A stretch of 30,024 bases of DNA from an uncultured Clostridia bacterium (GTDB lineage Bacteria; Bacillota; Clostridia; TANB77; CAG-508): assembly GCA_934169775.1 (NCBI GenBank), contig CAKPOI010000016.1:1-30024 (forward strand), written 5' to 3'. Below are positions 8,545-16,601 of this stretch, in pieces. The position numbers and the translations under genes are program-made. Positions within the stretch are counted from its first letter, which is position 1, and each line of letters opens with the position of its first letter. The notes below the pieces were generated by a model, which did no database searches, was not told where the DNA came from, and saw only the letters and a program-made list of their open reading frames with translations.

Positions 8545-10047
8545 TTAGTTCAAAGGTTTCATTGTTGGAAATAATAATACATCTCTTATAGAAGCTGCAT
8601 CTGTTAATAACATAACCAATCTATCTATTCCAATACCTAACCCTCCAGTAGGTGGTAATCCTATTTCTAATGCTTGAATATAGTCTTCATCCATCATTCC
8701 AGCCTCATCATCACCATTTTCTCTTGCTGCTATTTCTTCTTTGAATCTTTCATATTGATCTATTGGATCATTTAATTCTGAGAAAGCATTTCCATATTCT
8801 CTACCATCTATAAAAATTTCAAATCTTTCTGTTAATTTAGGATCTTTAGGTGATTTTTTAGCTAGTGGTGATATTTCTACTGGATAATCATATACAAATG
8901 TTGGTTGTACTATTGTTTTTTCAACATATTCATCAAAGAATAAACTTATTACATGTCCTCTTGTTTCTTTTCCTGCTGGAATTTCAATACCTCTTTCTTT
9001 TGCTAAAGCTACTGCTTCTTCATCAGTATTTATTGTGTTAAAATCAACTCCACATGCTTCTTTTATTGAATCTATCATTGTTATTCTTTTCCATTTTCCA
9101 CCTAAGTCTATTTCTTTTCCTTGATATGTTATTTTAGTTGTTCCACATACCTTTGTTGCACATCTTTGGAATAATTCTTCTGTTATATCCATCATATCAT
9201 GATAATTTTCATATGCTGCATATAATTCTATTGATGTAAATTCTGGATTATGTCTGATATCCATACCTTCATTTCTAAAAATTCTTCCCATTTCATATAC
9301 TTTGTCATACCCACCAACTATCAATCTTTTTAAGTTTAATTCTGTTGCTATTCTTAAATACATATCTATATCTAATGTATTATGATGTGTTATAAATGGT
9401 CTTGCTGTTGCCCCTCCTGATATTGTATTTAATATTGGTGTTTCTACTTCTAGATAGCCTTTTTCATCTAAGATTTTTCTAATTTCACTGATTATTTGAC
9501 TTCTTTTTTTGAATGTTTCTTTTACTTCTGGATTCATTATTAAATCAACATATCTTTGTCTATATCTTAAATCTACATCTTTTAATCCATGGAATTTTTC
9601 TGGTAATGGTCTTAATGATTTTGATAATATTGTTACTTCTTTGGCATGTACTGATATTTCCTCTGTTCTTGTTTTAAATACAAATCCTGTTATTCCAATT
9701 ATATCCCCTATATCATAAGTCTTAAATGCTTTATAGCTTTCTTCTCCTAAATCATTTATACTTACATAGCTTTGTATTTTTTCATCACTGTCTTGAATTG
9801 TACAAAATGATGCTTTTCCCATTATTCTTTTAGCTATTATTCTCCCTGCTACTGTTACATCTTTTTGTTCAAATTGTTCATAATTTTCTTTTATTTCTCC
9901 TGCTGTATTTGTCCTATCAAATTTTGTTATTTCAAATGGATTTTTTCCTTGTTCTTGCATTTCTTTTAATTTTTCTCTTCTTATTTGCATTAAATGATTT
10001 ATGTCTAATTCTGTTTCTTCATTATTTACATTTTGATTTTTTTCCAC
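8545..10047 (-). CDS. lysS: Lysyl-tRNA synthetase, class II
   Basis: The protein is 500 residues. An N-terminal OB-fold anticodon-binding domain (about 60-160) precedes the class II catalytic domain. Motif 2 is in FRNEGMDIRHNPEFTSIE. Motif 3 is GLGIGIDRLVMLL near the C-terminus. It charges tRNA-Lys. The start is a GTG at 10047; an ATG seven bases upstream is in another frame, and AGGAAAG lies at a usable distance. Length and motif order are normal. Its promoter is at 10109-10137 and its terminator at 8471-8512, so it is a single-gene unit. Confidence 0.97.
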   Translation of the reverse strand: MEKNQNVNNEETELDINHLMQIRREKLKEMQEQGKNPFEITKFDRTNTAGEIKENYEQFEQKDVTVAGRIIAKRIMGKASFCTIQDSDEKIQSYVSINDLGEESYKAFKTYDIGDIIGITGFVFKTRTEEISVHAKEVTILSKSLRPLPEKFHGLKDVDLRYRQRYVDLIMNPEVKETFKKRSQIISEIRKILDEKGYLEVETPILNTISGGATARPFITHHNTLDIDMYLRIATELNLKRLIVGGYDKVYEMGRIFRNEGMDIRHNPEFTSIELYAAYENYHDMMDITEELFQRCATKVCGTTKITYQGKEIDLGGKWKRITMIDSIKEACGVDFNTINTDEEAVALAKERGIEIPAGKETRGHVISLFFDEYVEKTIVQPTFVYDYPVEISPLAKKSPKDPKLTERFEIFIDGREYGNAFSELNDPIDQYERFKEEIAARENGDDEAGMMDEDYIQALEIGLPPTGGLGIGIDRLVMLLTDAASIRDVLLFPTMKPLN

Positions 10048-10108
10048 TTTTCATCTTTCCTTTCATGTTTTGCCTTTTTACTAAGGCCCTCTCATTTTTA
10101 TAGTTTAC

Positions 10109-10137
10109 ATTATACATTATTTTTTCATAAAAGTAAA
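10109..10137 (-). promoter_or_regulatory. Promoter of lysS
   Basis: On the minus strand TTTACT is followed by a 17-bp spacer and a perfect TATAAT (10109-10114). It lies 62 bp upstream of the GTG start. Confidence 0.6.
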
Positions 10138-10257
10138 GCTTTATATTATCTTTTCGTTTTTTAGCTATTTTAAGCTGTTTATATAATTTTCTAATTCTGA
10201 TAATTTTATCTTTTTTGCTAGATTAGATATATAAACATCAAATGTTTTTTGGGCAAA

Positions 10258-10290
10258 GAAAAAATCATCCAACTACTTGAATGATTTTTA
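10258..10290 (-). terminator. Terminator of tRNA-Leu(TAA)
   Basis: On the minus strand AAAAATCAT pairs with ATGATTTTT around a 12-nt loop. A T-rich tract continues after the stem. It lies about 30 bp beyond the tRNA CCA end. Between here and lysS (10138-10257) nothing else was recognised. Confidence 0.75.
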
Positions 10291-10321
10291 ATCTATCTGT
10301 TAGTTCGAACAGATACGTCAT

Positions 10322-10409
10322 TGGTGCAGATGGCCGGAATCGAACCGGCACGGTTTATTCAACCGCAGGATTTTAAGTCCTGTGCGTCTACCAATTCCGC
10401 CACATCTGC
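10322..10409 (-). tRNA. tRNA-Leu, anticodon TAA
   Basis: The acceptor stem GCAGATG pairs with CATCTGC, followed by A73 and encoded CCA. Anticodon loop CTTAAAA on stem CAGGA/TCCTG gives TAA. The long variable arm (TGCGGTTGAATAAACCGT) is typical of tRNA-Leu. Confidence 0.97.
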
Positions 10410-10452
10410 ATATATAATAAATAGAATTGGTTACATCCTAACGACAATTAGT

Positions 10453-10481
10453 ATTATAATATCAAATTTAATATTTGTCAA
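10453..10481 (-). promoter_or_regulatory. Consensus promoter of tRNA-Leu(TAA)
   Basis: A perfect TTGACA (10476-10481), a 17-bp spacer and a perfect TATAAT (10453-10458) on the minus strand, about 44 bp upstream of the tRNA. This is a full-consensus sigma-A promoter, as expected for a strongly expressed RNA. Confidence 0.9.
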
Positions 10482-10557
10482 TACAAAATCAAAAAAAATT
10501 TCAAAAAATTTAACTAAAAATTTAACTATAATTTTAATAAATTAGATTACTATATAA

Positions 10558-10619
10558 TATATATTAAATAAAATTCTAAACTATGCTTCAGTAAAGTCCA
10601 GAATTTTATCTAATATATA
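10558..10619 (-). terminator. Long hairpin downstream of carD
   Basis: TATATATTA-A-ATAAAATTCT (10558-10577) pairs with AGAATTTTAT-C-TAATATATA (10600-10619): 20 positions, one mismatch, 22-nt loop. It lies 15 bp after the carD stop. It has an AT-rich 3' arm but no separate T-run, so it may terminate or stabilise the mRNA. Confidence 0.55.
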
Positions 10620-10634
10620 TTCATAAAGTCATAA

Positions 10635-11204
10635 TTAATTTGCAGAATCATTAGTACTATTAAATGGAATAAATTTATTTACAATACTATTTTCATGATT
10701 AGCTTCATCTGATCTAAAAGTCATAAAAGATGTATTTATTTTATTTTCAACTAATTTTTCCACTTCATCTTCTGTAGCATGTTCTGCCAAAACTAATTCA
10801 CTTACTAAAATTTGTTTAGCATTATTTAACATTTTCTTTTCACCTGTAGAAAGACCTTTTTCTTTTTGTTTAAAGCTCAAATTTCTAACTACATCTGCAA
10901 CCTCATAAATGTCCCCACTCTTCATTTTTTCCATGTTATCTCTATAACGTTTATTCCAATTTTTATCCATTAAAGTTTCATCTTGTTCCAAGATGCCAAT
11001 TACTTTTTCTGCTGATTGTTTATCTATAATATTTCTTACACCTACAGCTTCCGCTTTAGCTGTTGGTATCATCACTTTTACTTCTCCTGGCATTTTTAGT
11101 ATGTAATATGATTGTTTTTCACCTAAAATATCTTTTTCCTCTATTGAATCTATTGTTCCTGCCCCATGCATTGGGTATACTATTTTGTCTCCTACATTAA
11201 ACAT
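10635..11204 (-). CDS. carD: CarD/CdnL-family RNA polymerase-binding transcription regulator
   Basis: The protein is 189 residues with the start at 11204 (MFNVGDKIVYPMHGAGTI). AAGGAG lies eight bases in front; a GTG nine bases earlier is inside this spacing and is rejected. The N-terminal CarD/TRCF RNA-polymerase-interaction domain (about 1-60) has the typical VYPMHGAGTI and a strand-rich core. A helical C-terminal domain (about 65-165) follows, including NKRYRDNMEKMKSGDIYEVADVVRNL, the usual signature of this family. CarD proteins bind the RNA polymerase beta subunit and stabilise open promoter complexes, notably at rRNA promoters. The gene has a strong promoter and a leader hairpin. Confidence 0.93.
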   Translation of the reverse strand: MFNVGDKIVYPMHGAGTIDSIEEKDILGEKQSYYILKMPGEVKVMIPTAKAEAVGVRNIIDKQSAEKVIGILEQDETLMDKNWNKRYRDNMEKMKSGDIYEVADVVRNLSFKQKEKGLSTGEKKMLNNAKQILVSELVLAEHATEDEVEKLVENKINTSFMTFRSDEANHENSIVNKFIPFNSTNDSAN

Positions 11205-11244
11205 GTAAGTCACTCCTTTCAGAATTTTTCAGCAAAAAAATATT

Positions 11245-11275
11245 ATAAAGTTATGTCTATATGATATAACTTTAT
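11245..11275 (-). promoter_or_regulatory. Inverted repeat in the carD 5' leader
   Basis: ATAAAGTTAT (11245-11254) and ATAACTTTAT (11266-11275) form a perfect 10-bp inverted repeat with an 11-nt gap. It lies between the promoter and the carD ribosome binding site, so it would be near the 5' end of the mRNA. It could be an operator or an mRNA hairpin. Confidence 0.45.
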
Positions 11276-11295
11276 TGGATTTTTTAACCATATTA

Positions 11296-11324
11296 ATTAT
11301 ACTACATTTTTTTTAAAAAGTCAA
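11296..11324 (-). promoter_or_regulatory. Promoter of carD
   Basis: On the minus strand TTGACT (11319-11324), a 17-bp spacer and TATAAT (11296-11301). Predicted transcription start is about 85 bp upstream of the ATG. Confidence 0.8.
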
Positions 11325-11366
11325 AGTATTTATAAGCATTCTTTACCAATTTTTTTGATCTTTCAA

Positions 11367-11825
11367 CTAATTAGTAGACCCAAAACCACCATTTCTAATG
11401 CCTTTTGCTACATCATCATCAGTCAAAAAATATTTTTGAAATATTGCTTGTCCTATACATTCTCCCTTCTTTATAACAATATCTTCTTCTTTAATATTAT
11501 AAAAGGCAAACATGATATGTCCATCATTGTCTTCATTTCCATAGTAATCTTTATCAACAACTCCTACACTATTTGACAAGATCAATCCTTTCTTTTTAGG
11601 GTTAGAACTTCTATTATATAACAATAGCATTTCATCATCTTGCATGTAAGCTTTAATTCCTGTTTTTACTAAAATTGGTGCCATTCCTTTTTTAAAACTT
11701 GGTATAACAGTATCTTCAGCTGCTTCCACATCATAACCAGCTGAATATTTTGTTTTCCTTATTGGTAAATTAATTTCCTTATCCTCAAATCCTTTTGCTA
11801 TTTCAAATCCTCTTTTTCTCTCCAT
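11367..11825 (-). CDS. dut: dUTP diphosphatase (trimeric dUTPase family)
   Basis: The protein is 152 residues with the start at 11825 (MERKRGFEIAKGFED), after AGGAAAGGA at a slightly long distance. All five trimeric dUTPase motifs are recognisable: AGYDVEAAED, YNRSSNPKKKGL, GVVDKDYYGN, KGECIGQAIF and the C-terminal RNGGFGSTN that closes over the active site. The enzyme hydrolyses dUTP to dUMP and pyrophosphate, keeping uracil out of DNA and feeding thymidylate synthesis. Insertions before motif 1 and after motif 3 (EDNDG) are characteristic of the Firmicute variant. The neighbours suggest no operon. Confidence 0.93.
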   Translation of the reverse strand: MERKRGFEIAKGFEDKEINLPIRKTKYSAGYDVEAAEDTVIPSFKKGMAPILVKTGIKAYMQDDEMLLLYNRSSNPKKKGLILSNSVGVVDKDYYGNEDNDGHIMFAFYNIKEEDIVIKKGECIGQAIFQKYFLTDDDVAKGIRNGGFGSTN

Positions 11826-12113
11826 CTTAAATATCATTCCTTTCCTATTTTTTAGCAATTAAAACTATAATAGTATTTTTTCATATTTTATACATATTGT
11901 CAATATATCTAATTTTTTTATTTTAAATTTTAGCATAGTAAATCGACTCTTTTCACTATGCCTTTTATTATTTCTTACTGAGCTGTAACCAAATTTTTCT
12001 TTAACATAACTATAATACTTCAACTCCAGTGTATATTATAAATTTTTCACTACATAAAATATTTTTACTTTATGTTGCAAAATTTAAAATTTTCATATTG
12101 TTTCCTAAAATGC
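11826..12113. other. Gene-free stretch with one hairpin and a repeat fragment
   Basis: GCATAGT (11933-11939) pairs with ACTATGC (11955-11961), followed on the plus strand by CTTTTATTATTT; no gene is known to end there. Positions 12074-12110 match 2335-2372. No coding signal was found. Confidence 0.5.
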
Positions 12114-12147
12114 AAAAATCCCAACAATAAATTTTGCTAGGATTTTT
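12114..12147 (-). terminator. Terminator of the LPXTG protein gene
   Basis: AAAAATCC (12114-12121) pairs with GGATTTTT (12140-12147) around an 18-nt loop. On the minus strand the stem ends in TTTTT. It is 7 bp past the stop codon. Confidence 0.75.
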
Positions 12148-12153
12148 CATTTA

Positions 12154-12576
12154 TTAAAGACTTTTATAATCTCTTATTTTTTTATATGCATAAACTGCTG
12201 ATATACCAAATATAGTTATTAACACTACTACAGGTGTAGAATTTCCAATACCTGTTTTTGGTAATGTTGTATTATTATATGATGTATTTGTTGTTGCAGT
12301 AGTATTTACAGAGTTTTTTAAAGCACTTGTATTCAATGTATTTGATGTATTATTTGTTGTATTAGTAGTATTAGTTGTGTTATTTACTGTATTGTTTGTT
12401 GTGTTATTAGTTGAACTATTATTTGTTGTATTATTTAACACAGCTCCTAAATCATCATAATTTGTTCCATTACTATCAGCAGCTGATACAGTACCTGTTG
12501 AACCTACTCCAATTGCTACTAACATAACTCCAGTTAATATTATTAAAATCATTTTTACAAATTTTGAATTTTCCAT
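12154..12576 (-). CDS. Asn/Thr-rich LPXTG cell-wall-anchored surface protein
   Basis: The protein is 140 residues. A signal peptide (about 1-33, hydrophobic core MILIILTGVMLVAIGVG, cleavage near VSAAD) is followed by about 70 residues almost entirely of N, T and S. The C-terminus has a complete sortase signal: LPKTG near residue 105, a hydrophobic helix (VVVLITIFGISAVYAY) and a basic tail KKIRDYKSL. It should be covalently attached to peptidoglycan by a class A-like sortase; none is in the window. With no folded domain, it may be a spacer, a heavily modified surface stalk or a mucin-like coat. GGAGAG precedes the start, and the gene has its own promoter and terminator. Confidence 0.85.
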   Translation of the reverse strand: MENSKFVKMILIILTGVMLVAIGVGSTGTVSAADSNGTNYDDLGAVLNNTTNNSSTNNTTNNTVNNTTNTTNTTNNTSNTLNTSALKNSVNTTATTNTSYNNTTLPKTGIGNSTPVVVLITIFGISAVYAYKKIRDYKSL

Positions 12577-12631
12577 AATTTTTTTCTCTCCTTTTAATAT
12601 GTTTTTTATTAGTATTCTACAAACATCCTAA

Positions 12632-12660
12632 ATTATACCACATTTTTAAAACATTTGCAA
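12632..12660 (-). promoter_or_regulatory. Promoter of the LPXTG protein gene
   Basis: On the minus strand TTGCAA (12655-12660), 17-bp spacer, TATAAT (12632-12637), about 55 bp upstream of the start codon. Confidence 0.7.
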
Positions 12661-12817
12661 GACAAACACACATTAATATTTTGCATTTGTTAATCTATTA
12701 TTATTTTAAACTTTATCTTATCATATGTCAAGTATTTTTTTCTTTTTTTATATTACATTTATGTTTCAAGAAATTTACATTATTGTTACGTACCATTTTT
12801 CACTAAATTTATTCATA

Positions 12818-12845
12818 CACTAAAATTTATAAAACAAATTTTCTG
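12818..12845. repeat. Fragment of the composite hairpin repeat
   Basis: This 28-bp stretch matches 2442-2469 with three mismatches. The rest of the gap 12661-12868 is AT-rich and shows no gene. Confidence 0.45.
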
Positions 12846-12868
12846 CACAACATTATTTTCTATAAAAC

Positions 12869-13966
12869 TTATTTACTAACATTAAACTTAAATAGTACAA
12901 TATCTCCATCTTGCATTACATATTCTTTACCTTCTGATCTAACTAATCCTTTTTCTTTTGCTGCAATCATTGATCCTTCTTTTATTAAATCATCATATGA
13001 TACAACTTCTGCTTTTATAAAACCTCTTTGTATATCAGAATGTATTTTACCTGCCGCTTCTGGAGCCTTTGTTCCTTTTTTTATAGTCCAAGCTCTAACT
13101 TCTGGCTCCCCTGCTGTCAAAAATGACATCAGACCTAATAAATCATAACTCTTTTTTATAACCTTATCTAATCCTGATTCATCTAAATTATACATAGCTA
13201 ACATTTCCTTTTTATCATCATCATCAAGTCCAGAAAGTTCTTCTTCCATTTTAACACATAAAGGAACAACTTCTGCTCCTTCTTCTGAAGCATAGTGTTT
13301 TACTTTTTGTACATTTTCATCTTGTTCTGCATTTTCCAATTGTTCCTCAGAAACATTTGCAACATATAATATTGGTTTAGTTGTTAATAAAAACATATCT
13401 TTCACCATAACTTGTTCTTCTTCATTAAACTCTAAAGTTCTAGCAGACTTTCCAGCTTCTAAGGTTTCTAATATTTTTTGTAACAAATCAATTTCTACTT
13501 GATATTTTTTATCTGCTTTTAAATTTTTCTTTGCCTTATCTATTCTTTTGTTTACAGTTTCAATATCCGCAAATATTAATTCTAAATTTATTGTTTCAAT
13601 ATCTCTTATTGGATTTATACTTCCATCAACATGTACTACATTCGAATTTTCAAAACATCTTACAACTTCTACTATTGCATCTGTCTCTCTTATATGTGAC
13701 AAAAATTTATTTCCTAATCCTTCACCTTTACTTGCTCCTTTTACTAATCCTGCAATGTCAACAAATTCTATTATTGCATGTGTAGTTTTTTCTGGTTTAT
13801 ACATTTCAGTTAATTTATCTAATCTTTCATCTGGTACAGCTACTACTCCAACATTTGGTTCTATTGTACAAAATGGATAATTAGCACATTCTGCTCCAGC
13901 TTTTGTTATACTATTAAATAATGTACTTTTTCCTACATTTGGCAAGCCAACAATTCCTAATTTCAT
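12869..13966 (-). CDS. ychF: Ribosome-associated Obg-family P-loop ATPase YchF
   Basis: The protein is 365 residues, the usual length. P-loop GLPNVGKST is at about 6-14, with switch residues in NYPFCTIEPNVG and the G3 segment DIAGLVKGASKGEGLGNKFL. A helical insertion (about 130-200) and a C-terminal TGS domain ending in QDGDIVLFKFNV complete the family layout. YchF binds ATP rather than GTP and acts with ribosomes and stress responses; the detailed role is unsettled. The ATG at 13966 has AGGAAAG in front. It lies just downstream of thrS, with a direct-repeat block between. Confidence 0.96.
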   Translation of the reverse strand: MKLGIVGLPNVGKSTLFNSITKAGAECANYPFCTIEPNVGVVAVPDERLDKLTEMYKPEKTTHAIIEFVDIAGLVKGASKGEGLGNKFLSHIRETDAIVEVVRCFENSNVVHVDGSINPIRDIETINLELIFADIETVNKRIDKAKKNLKADKKYQVEIDLLQKILETLEAGKSARTLEFNEEEQVMVKDMFLLTTKPILYVANVSEEQLENAEQDENVQKVKHYASEEGAEVVPLCVKMEEELSGLDDDDKKEMLAMYNLDESGLDKVIKKSYDLLGLMSFLTAGEPEVRAWTIKKGTKAPEAAGKIHSDIQRGFIKAEVVSYDDLIKEGSMIAAKEKGLVRSEGKEYVMQDGDIVLFKFNVSK

Positions 13967-13988
13967 TTTTTACTCTTTCCTTTCTTCA

Positions 13989-14172
13989 CCGCGTTTTAAA
14001 CGGAAGCTAACGCAGCCAAAATTGTAATTATTTTTTACCTCTTTTCTATCTTAGTTGGAAAAGAATTAAATTTTGGCAAGGCAACTTCTATTTAAAAGGC
14101 AAGGGCGCATACTATGTGTATGTAACCGCGTTTTAAATGGAAGTTAACGCCGCCAAAATTGTAATTATTTTT
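13989..14172. repeat. Pair of 47-bp direct repeats flanking a short insert
   Basis: Copies at 13989-14035 and 14126-14172 start CCGCGTTTTAAA and differ at three positions. The right copy overlaps the last bases and stop codon of thrS. The insert has AAATTTTGGC, which is inverted relative to GCCAAAATT in the repeats, and a small CATAC/GTATG hairpin. It is more GC-rich than its surroundings, and no coding potential was seen. Confidence 0.7.
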
Positions 14173-16078
14173 CAACTTTTACACGTTTAATAAAATCTTT
14201 AAAACTCTCCGTTCCAATATCTCCATCTTCTCTTGAACGAACTGCAACAGTATTAGTTTCTTGTTCTTTATCGCCTACAACAAGCATATATGGAACTTTT
14301 TCCAATTGTGCTTTTCTTATTCTATACCCTATTTTTTCATTATCTGCATCAACTTCAACTCTAATACCTAATTTAAACATCTCATTATAAATCTTATTTG
14401 CATAATCAACATGTTTCTCACTTATAGGCAACACTTTTACCTGAACAGGTGCTAACCATAATGGGAAAGCTCCTTTTGTTTCTTCTATTAAAAATGCTAA
14501 AAATCTATCAAATGTACCTAATATAGCCCTATGAATTACAACTGGTCTATGAGCTTCTCCGTCTTTGCCTATATATTCTAGTTTAAATCTTTGTGGTAAC
14601 AAGAAATCTAATTGACATGTTGATATTGTTACATCATGCCCTACAGCTGTTTTTATTTGAACATCTAATTTAGGGCCATAAAAAGCTGCTTCTCCTTCTG
14701 CTTCATAGAAATTCAAATTTAATTCTGTTAAGATTTCTCTCAATTGATTTTCTGCTGTTTCCCACATTTCATCATCATCAAAATATTTTTCTTTATTATT
14801 TTTATCTCTTAAAGATAATCTGAAGCTATAATCTTTAAATCCAAAATCTTTGTATACTGACAATATCAATTGCACAACTTTTCCAAATTCTTCTTTTATT
14901 TGATCTGGTCTTACAAATAAATGTGCATCATTTTGACACATTTCACGAACTCTTTCTAACCCACAAACTGCACCAGAATTTTCATACCTAAAATCATGTG
15001 CAAGTTCACCTATTCTTATAGGTAAATCTCTATATGAATGCATTTTATTTTTGTAAATCAACATATGATGTGGACAGTTCATTGGTCTTAAAACCATTTC
15101 TTCATTATCCATTTTCATTACTGGGAACATATCTTCTTTATAATGATCCCAATGTCCACTTGTTTTGTATAATGCAACATTTGCCATAGAAGGTGTATAT
15201 ACATGTTTATATCCCATTGCTATTTCTTTATCTTGAATATATCTTTCTAATATTCTCCTTACTGTCGCTCCATTTGGCAAATACATTGGTAATGCTGAAC
15301 CTACAAGTTCATGTGTCATAAACAATTCCAATTCTTTTCCGATTTTTCTGTGATCTCTATTTTTTGCATCTTCTAATTTGGCCATATGTTCTTCCAACAT
15401 TGATGCTTTTGGAAATGATATTGCATAAATTCTTTGTAACATCTTATTATGCTCATCACCTCTCCAATAAGCTCCTGATGATGATAATATTTTTATTGAT
15501 TTTATTTTTCCAGTACTCATTAAATGTGGACCTGCACATAAGTCTGTAAAATCTCCTTGTTTATAAAAACTAATTTCTTCACCTTCTGGCAATTCATTTA
15601 TTAGTTCTTTCTTATAAGGTTGGTCTTTCATTAATTCTAAAGCTTCTTTTTTAGGCAAAGCAAATCTTTCTATTTTAATATCTTGTTTTATAATTTTTTT
15701 CATTTCTTCTTCTATTTTTGCTTTGTCCTCATCTGTAAAAGGTCTTTCTACATCAAAATCATAGTAAAATCCTTCATTTATACTTGGCCCTATTGCAAAC
15801 TTAACATCTGGAAATAGTCTTTGCACAGCTTGTGCCATAATATGTGATGTTGTATGCCAATATGCTTTCTTTCCATCTAAATCTTCTTCATTAAAAGTAT
15901 GTATTATTAAATCGCAATCTTCTTGAATTTCATAGCGTAAATCTTTAATTTCTCCATCTATTTCTCCACATGTTGCTACTCTTGCTAATCCTTCACTTAT
16001 TTTTTTAGCCACTTCTAATATTGTAGCTCCTTGCTCTACTTCTATTTTAGAGCCATCTTTTAATGTTACATTTACCAT
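14165..16078 (-). CDS. thrS: Threonyl-tRNA synthetase
   Basis: The protein is 637 residues with the start at 16078 (MVNVTLKDGSKIEVE), preceded by GGGG; a longer upstream frame runs back into the T-box leader and is rejected. Domains in order: TGS (about 1-60); the editing domain with HTTSHIMAQA (HxxxH); the class II catalytic core with MNCPHHMLIY, motif 2 in FRYENSGAVCGLERVREM and zinc ligands in C..H..H; and a C-terminal anticodon-binding domain (VQVKVLPIS to FKDFIKRVK). It charges tRNA-Thr. The gene is controlled by an upstream T-box and is divergent from tRNA-Thr(GGT). Confidence 0.97.
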   Translation of the reverse strand: MVNVTLKDGSKIEVEQGATILEVAKKISEGLARVATCGEIDGEIKDLRYEIQEDCDLIIHTFNEEDLDGKKAYWHTTSHIMAQAVQRLFPDVKFAIGPSINEGFYYDFDVERPFTDEDKAKIEEEMKKIIKQDIKIERFALPKKEALELMKDQPYKKELINELPEGEEISFYKQGDFTDLCAGPHLMSTGKIKSIKILSSSGAYWRGDEHNKMLQRIYAISFPKASMLEEHMAKLEDAKNRDHRKIGKELELFMTHELVGSALPMYLPNGATVRRILERYIQDKEIAMGYKHVYTPSMANVALYKTSGHWDHYKEDMFPVMKMDNEEMVLRPMNCPHHMLIYKNKMHSYRDLPIRIGELAHDFRYENSGAVCGLERVREMCQNDAHLFVRPDQIKEEFGKVVQLILSVYKDFGFKDYSFRLSLRDKNNKEKYFDDDEMWETAENQLREILTELNLNFYEAEGEAAFYGPKLDVQIKTAVGHDVTISTCQLDFLLPQRFKLEYIGKDGEAHRPVVIHRAILGTFDRFLAFLIEETKGAFPLWLAPVQVKVLPISEKHVDYANKIYNEMFKLGIRVEVDADNEKIGYRIRKAQLEKVPYMLVVGDKEQETNTVAVRSREDGDIGTESFKDFIKRVKVEK

Positions 16079-16164
16079 TTGGCATTTCCCCTTTCTATAT
16101 ACTTTTTTGCTAACAGGTACATTGTTCTTATATATTCTATAAAATCTGAAAAATTTCACTAAAA

Positions 16165-16380
16165 TACAAAAAACTCCCATTAGCATAATAACTAATAGGA
16201 GTGCATATACACGGTTCCATCCTTAATTTTTCTTAATTTGCAAGATTATAACGTATCTTATTCGTCTAGCTTATTCACTAGAAGTATAAAGAGTTAGTTT
16301 TCAAATATTCCTTCTTGAATTAGCTTCCAGCCTTTGACTAATCTTCTCTTTAAGTGGTTTATATTTTACTCTTCTCTTAT
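16165..16380 (-). promoter_or_regulatory. T-box riboswitch leader of thrS
   Basis: On the minus strand the leader has a long stem I region closed by AGAAG..TAAA against its complement, then the T-box sequence AAGGATGGAACCGTG (about 16209-16224). A rho-independent terminator follows, ACTCCTATTAG against CTAATGGGAGT (16173-16202) with six T after it. This is the standard layout: uncharged tRNA pairs with the T-box and stops the terminator forming. ACT in AAAACTAACTC on the 3' side of stem I may be the specifier codon, which would fit the tRNA-Thr(GGT) next door, but the position is not certain. Confidence 0.9.
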
Positions 16381-16411
16381 TACTTTTTAATTATATAACT
16401 TTTACAAATAT

Positions 16412-16440
16412 ATTCTAATACTTTTTTTTATAAAAGTCAA
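16412..16440 (-). promoter_or_regulatory. Promoter of the thrS leader
   Basis: On the minus strand TTGACT (16435-16440), 17-bp spacer, TAGAAT (16412-16417), about 30 bp before the start of stem I. Confidence 0.7.
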
Positions 16441-16449
16441 TAAATTTTA

Positions 16450-16478
16450 TTTACATTTTTTATTTTTTAAGTTATAAT
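16450..16478 (+). promoter_or_regulatory. Probable promoter of tRNA-Thr(GGT)
   Basis: On the plus strand TTTACA (16450-16455), 17-bp spacer, TATAAT (16473-16478). Transcription would start inside the first tandem repeat, giving the tRNA precursor a leader of about 115 nt. Confidence 0.6.
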
Positions 16479-16576
16479 GCTTTTGGGGACGGACTCAAAA
16501 AGCACTACTTTCAAATTTAGTTTTAATGCTTTTGGGGACGGACTCAAAAAGCATCACTTTCAAATTTAGTTTTAAC
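16479..16576 (+). repeat. Tandem pair of 49-bp GGGGACGGA repeats
   Basis: Units 16479-16527 and 16528-16576 differ at three positions. Each has arm GCTTTT, loop GGGGACGGACTC and arm AAAAAGC, so each can form a hairpin. They lie between a promoter and tRNA-Thr. Confidence 0.85.
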
Positions 16577-16601
16577 ACAATATGCACTAAAATTTTATTA
16601 T

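Noticed and set aside
10321..10545. Open frame starting MVQMAGIEPARF
   Set aside because: It reads antisense through the tRNA-Leu(TAA) gene, a well-known false protein.
12300..12450. Short-period repetition that could suggest a CRISPR or tandem repeat array
   Set aside because: It is irregular AAT/ACT codon repetition encoding Asn/Thr in the LPXTG protein, without spacers or fixed-length repeats.
16078..16186. Upstream extension of thrS
   Set aside because: These codons lie in the T-box terminator and leader. The ribosome binding site and family alignment support 16078.
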